Assembly: GCA_034431815.1 (NCBI GenBank)
Contig: DAOUCS010000128.1
Coordinates: 1-6,292 of the forward strand
Direction: 5' to 3'
From: HRBIN29 sp034431815
GTDB lineage: Bacteria; Chloroflexota; Dehalococcoidia; Tepidiformales; Tepidiformaceae
Length of the DNA stretch: 6,292 nucleotides
A program made the position numbers and the translations under genes. Under the pieces are notes generated by a model that made no database searches, had not been told where the DNA came from, and worked only from the letters and a program-made list of their open reading frames with translations. Shown here in pieces: positions 5,112-6,292 of the stretch (position 1 is its first letter; each line of letters begins with the position of its first letter).

Positions 5112-5993
5112 CTACTGGCAGTGGCGATTGTTCGTGCGGAAGTCGCTAAGCGCCGGATCGTTCACGTTGCAGAGGAATTGCCGGTACCGGGTGTCGTTAT
5201 CCACCCAGAGCTTCATCCAGGAGATGGTGTACACAGAGATCGCCGCGTTCGGGCTGTTGGGCGCGAAGTGCGTCGCGTTGTCGAGCTCCACGTACACCTT
5301 CGGCGTGGTCGACGGCAGGTTCTGGTAGAAGGGGATTGCGTGCTGGCTGACCGGCGCGATGGTATCCGCCTCGGCGCCCACGATGAGCTGTGGCACGGAC
5401 GTGTTGAAGGTCTTGTCCGTGTGCCAGGGCGTTAGCGGTACTCCCGCCTTCAGGCTGGGAATCTGTTCCGAAACCCGCAGCGTCGCGCCGCCGCCCATCG
5501 AATGACCGGCCACGGCCAGACGGTTCGCATCGAGCCGGGCGCGCACGGCCGAAGGGCTGCTCGTGCGCAAGTAGTTCAGCGCTGCCGCGAGCTGGCTGGC
5601 GCGCGAATCGGGGAAGTTGTACCGGCTGTTCGTGTTGATGACGATGACGACGAAGCCGTGCGACGCGAGGCGGCGGCCCAGCCAGGCGAGGGAGCTGGCG
5701 TCTGCGGTGTAGCCGGGCGACATGGCGATGCCGCCGAAGGTCAGCGTCGTTCCGGTGGGGTAGTAAATGACCCCTCCGCCGAAGCCGCTGACCGAGAACC
5801 GCGACACGCTGTACGTGCTGACCGAAAACGGACCGTCAATCGTGAGCGCGCTCCGCGTCGGGTTCGGCCCGCGCTGGTACGGGTTCGACTGCGCTTCGGC
5901 GCTGGGCGAAGCCCACACCAGCGCCCAGGCCGCGAGTGCCAGCAGCGCTGCGAGCAGCGCTGCGGACCGCACTCGCGAAAGAACGAGGTCCAT
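5112..5993 (-). CDS. Secreted cutinase/PET hydrolase of the LCC-BhrPETase family
   Basis: The 293-residue alpha/beta hydrolase aligns end to end without gaps with leaf-branch compost cutinase and with BhrPETase (recalled sequences). A Sec signal peptide covers about 1-35, with helix A-L-L-A-A-L-L-A-L-A-A-W-A-L-V-W-A and cleavage near A-E-A-Q. The mature part begins N-P-Y-Q-R-G-P-N-P-T. The catalytic triad is S165 (G-H-S-M-G-G), D210 (A-E-A-D-T-I-A-P) and H242 (A-T-H-F-A-P-N). Y95 and M166 supply the oxyanion hole, W190 flanks the substrate groove, and C275-C292 match the C-terminal disulfide. Family members hydrolyse cutin, short-chain esters and poly(ethylene terephthalate) outside the cell. 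The ATG at 5993 is fixed by GAGGAGG 8 nt upstream and equal length to LCC; open frame continues upstream but overlaps the promoter. Everything seen predicts an active enzyme; natural substrate is probably plant cutin. Confidence 0.97.
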   Translation of the reverse strand: MDLVLSRVRSAALLAALLALAAWALVWASPSAEAQSNPYQRGPNPTRSALTIDGPFSVSTYSVSRFSVSGFGGGVIYYPTGTTLTFGGIAMSPGYTADASSLAWLGRRLASHGFVVIVINTNSRYNFPDSRASQLAAALNYLRTSSPSAVRARLDANRLAVAGHSMGGGATLRVSEQIPSLKAGVPLTPWHTDKTFNTSVPQLIVGAEADTIAPVSQHAIPFYQNLPSTTPKVYVELDNATHFAPNSPNAAISVYTISWMKLWVDNDTRYRQFLCNVNDPALSDFRTNNRHCQ

Positions 5994-6001
5994 GGGGAAC
6001 T

Positions 6002-6008
6002 CCTCCTC
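6002..6008 (-). promoter_or_regulatory. Ribosome binding site of the polyester hydrolase gene
   Basis: GAGGAGG on the minus strand lies 8 nt before the ATG at 5993. It is the strongest Shine-Dalgarno in the window and rejects the longer in-frame reading that starts upstream with TTG at 6089. Confidence 0.85.
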
Positions 6009-6060
6009 GCGTTCCAGGTATTGCTCGGCCGCGAACCGGGATCGGCCGCGCTCGCGGTAT

Positions 6061-6089
6061 CTTCTATCAGGCTTTTCCCCGATCGTCAA
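6061..6089 (-). promoter_or_regulatory. Sigma70-like promoter of the polyester hydrolase gene
   Basis: On the minus strand TTGACG (6084-6089, five of six matches to the -35 consensus) is followed by exactly 17 bp and TAGAAG (6061-6066, four of six matches to the -10). Transcription would start near 6054 and give a leader of about 60 nt ahead of the strong ribosome binding site. The surroundings are locally AT-rich compared with the rest of the window. Confidence 0.6.
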
Positions 6090-6124
6090 TAGGAATCGCG
6101 TATGAGAAATTGATGAGCAATAGG
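6087..6124. repeat. 7-bp direct repeat CAATAGG upstream of the hydrolase promoter
   Basis: CAATAGG occurs at 6087-6093 and again at 6118-6124, 31 bp apart start to start, about three helical turns. The first copy overlaps the -35 element and the second lies upstream, as expected for two sites of a regulator on one DNA face. With only seven bases each, coincidence cannot be excluded. Confidence 0.25.
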
Positions 6125-6210
6125 CTAACAGGATGAAAGCGAGCCATTCCGGGCTCCGTATCCGTTCGCTGTCACCACACGGAGCGTGCCTGCCTGCTGC
6201 GCGGCCTGAA

Positions 6211-6255
6211 GGAGCGGCCCTCGGGCGCTCCCGTGGCCCTCTCCGCTCACAGCGG
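6211..6255. other. Two small hairpins in the gene-free stretch 5994-6271
   Basis: GGAGC-G-GCC (6211-6219) pairs with GGC-GCTCC (6224-6231) around a CTCG tetraloop with one bulged G. CCGCT (6243-6247) pairs with AGCGG (6251-6255) around a 3-nt loop. Both lie just downstream, on the minus strand, of a possible stop codon at 6272-6274, where a terminator or 3' stabilising element would sit. No T-tract follows. No RNA gene, tRNA or further open frame is recognised in 5994-6271 beyond the hydrolase promoter elements. Confidence 0.3.
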
Positions 6256-6271
6256 TGGATTTCTTCGTGGG

Positions 6272-6292
6272 CTAGCGGAAGTTGATGTAGAG
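6272..6292 (-). CDS. Possible last six codons of an unidentified gene (runs off the window)
   Basis: Read from the window edge, the minus strand gives L-Y-I-N-F-R and a TAG at 6272-6274. Placement supports it as a gene end: two hairpins lie 17-63 nt after the stop and the next gene in the same direction has its own promoter. Six residues do not identify a family, and a chance reading is possible. Confidence 0.22.
   Translation of the reverse strand, partial: LYINFR

Noticed and set aside
4069..5993. Hydrolase and dehydrogenase as a two-gene operon for polyester breakdown
   Set aside because: They share direction and a 104-bp gap, but an 11-bp perfect hairpin lies in the gap and the dehydrogenase has its own possible -10 box, so the sequence does not support an operon.
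5994..6089. A 32-residue N-terminal extension of the polyester hydrolase
   Set aside because: It would start with TTG inside the -35 element, has charged Arg/Glu-rich sequence ahead of a proper signal peptide, and contains the Shine-Dalgarno of the ATG at 5993.
5767..6105. Plus-strand open frames opposite the hydrolase N-terminus and promoter
   Set aside because: They are antisense shadows with no family resemblance; the minus strand carries the signal peptide and promoter.

Overview
The window is GC-rich bacterial chromosome, densely packed on both strands, with no RNA gene, insertion sequence, CRISPR array or prophage visible. The most telling gene is a secreted cutinase/polyester hydrolase at 5112-5993 (minus). 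It aligns without gaps, from the signal peptide to the last residue, with leaf-branch compost cutinase (LCC) and still more closely with the hot-spring enzyme BhrPETase (bacterium HR29), both recalled from memory. That suggests a thermophilic or compost-dwelling bacterium, most likely a Chloroflexota relative of the HR29/Tepidiforma type. The lineage is an inference from one gene, the base composition and leaderless-looking gene starts.

Layout from left to right: (1) the first 39 codons of a uroporphyrinogen-III C-methyltransferase, minus strand, 1-118; (2) a 56-bp divergent spacer in which both genes have a TANNNT box exactly 8 nt before the start codon; (3) an ACAD10/11-like aminoglycoside-phosphotransferase-fold kinase, plus, 175-1248; (4) a two-component system on the minus strand, response regulator 2592-3308 followed after a few bases by a PAS-containing histidine kinase 1245-2585, whose stop codon overlaps the stop of gene 3; (5) a divergent TlpA/ResA-like thioredoxin with a twin-arginine-type signal, plus, 3393-4043; (6) an MFE-2-type short-chain dehydrogenase, minus, 4069-5007; (7) the polyester hydrolase, minus, 5112-5993, with its own sigma70-like promoter (6061-6089), strong Shine-Dalgarno (6002-6008) and a GC-rich hairpin terminator (5061-5090); (8) 278 bp without a clear gene, holding that promoter, a 7-bp direct repeat and two small hairpins; (9) what may be the last six codons of another minus-strand gene.

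The genes do not form one pathway. The regulator and kinase are an operon and a cognate pair of PhoB/PhoR type. The hydrolase appears to be transcribed alone, and the dehydrogenase downstream of it is separated by a terminator, so co-regulation is not supported. The thioredoxin is a separate extracytoplasmic redox protein. The main interest is that the window gives a genomic setting for the LCC family, whose type member was recovered from compost DNA without a known host.
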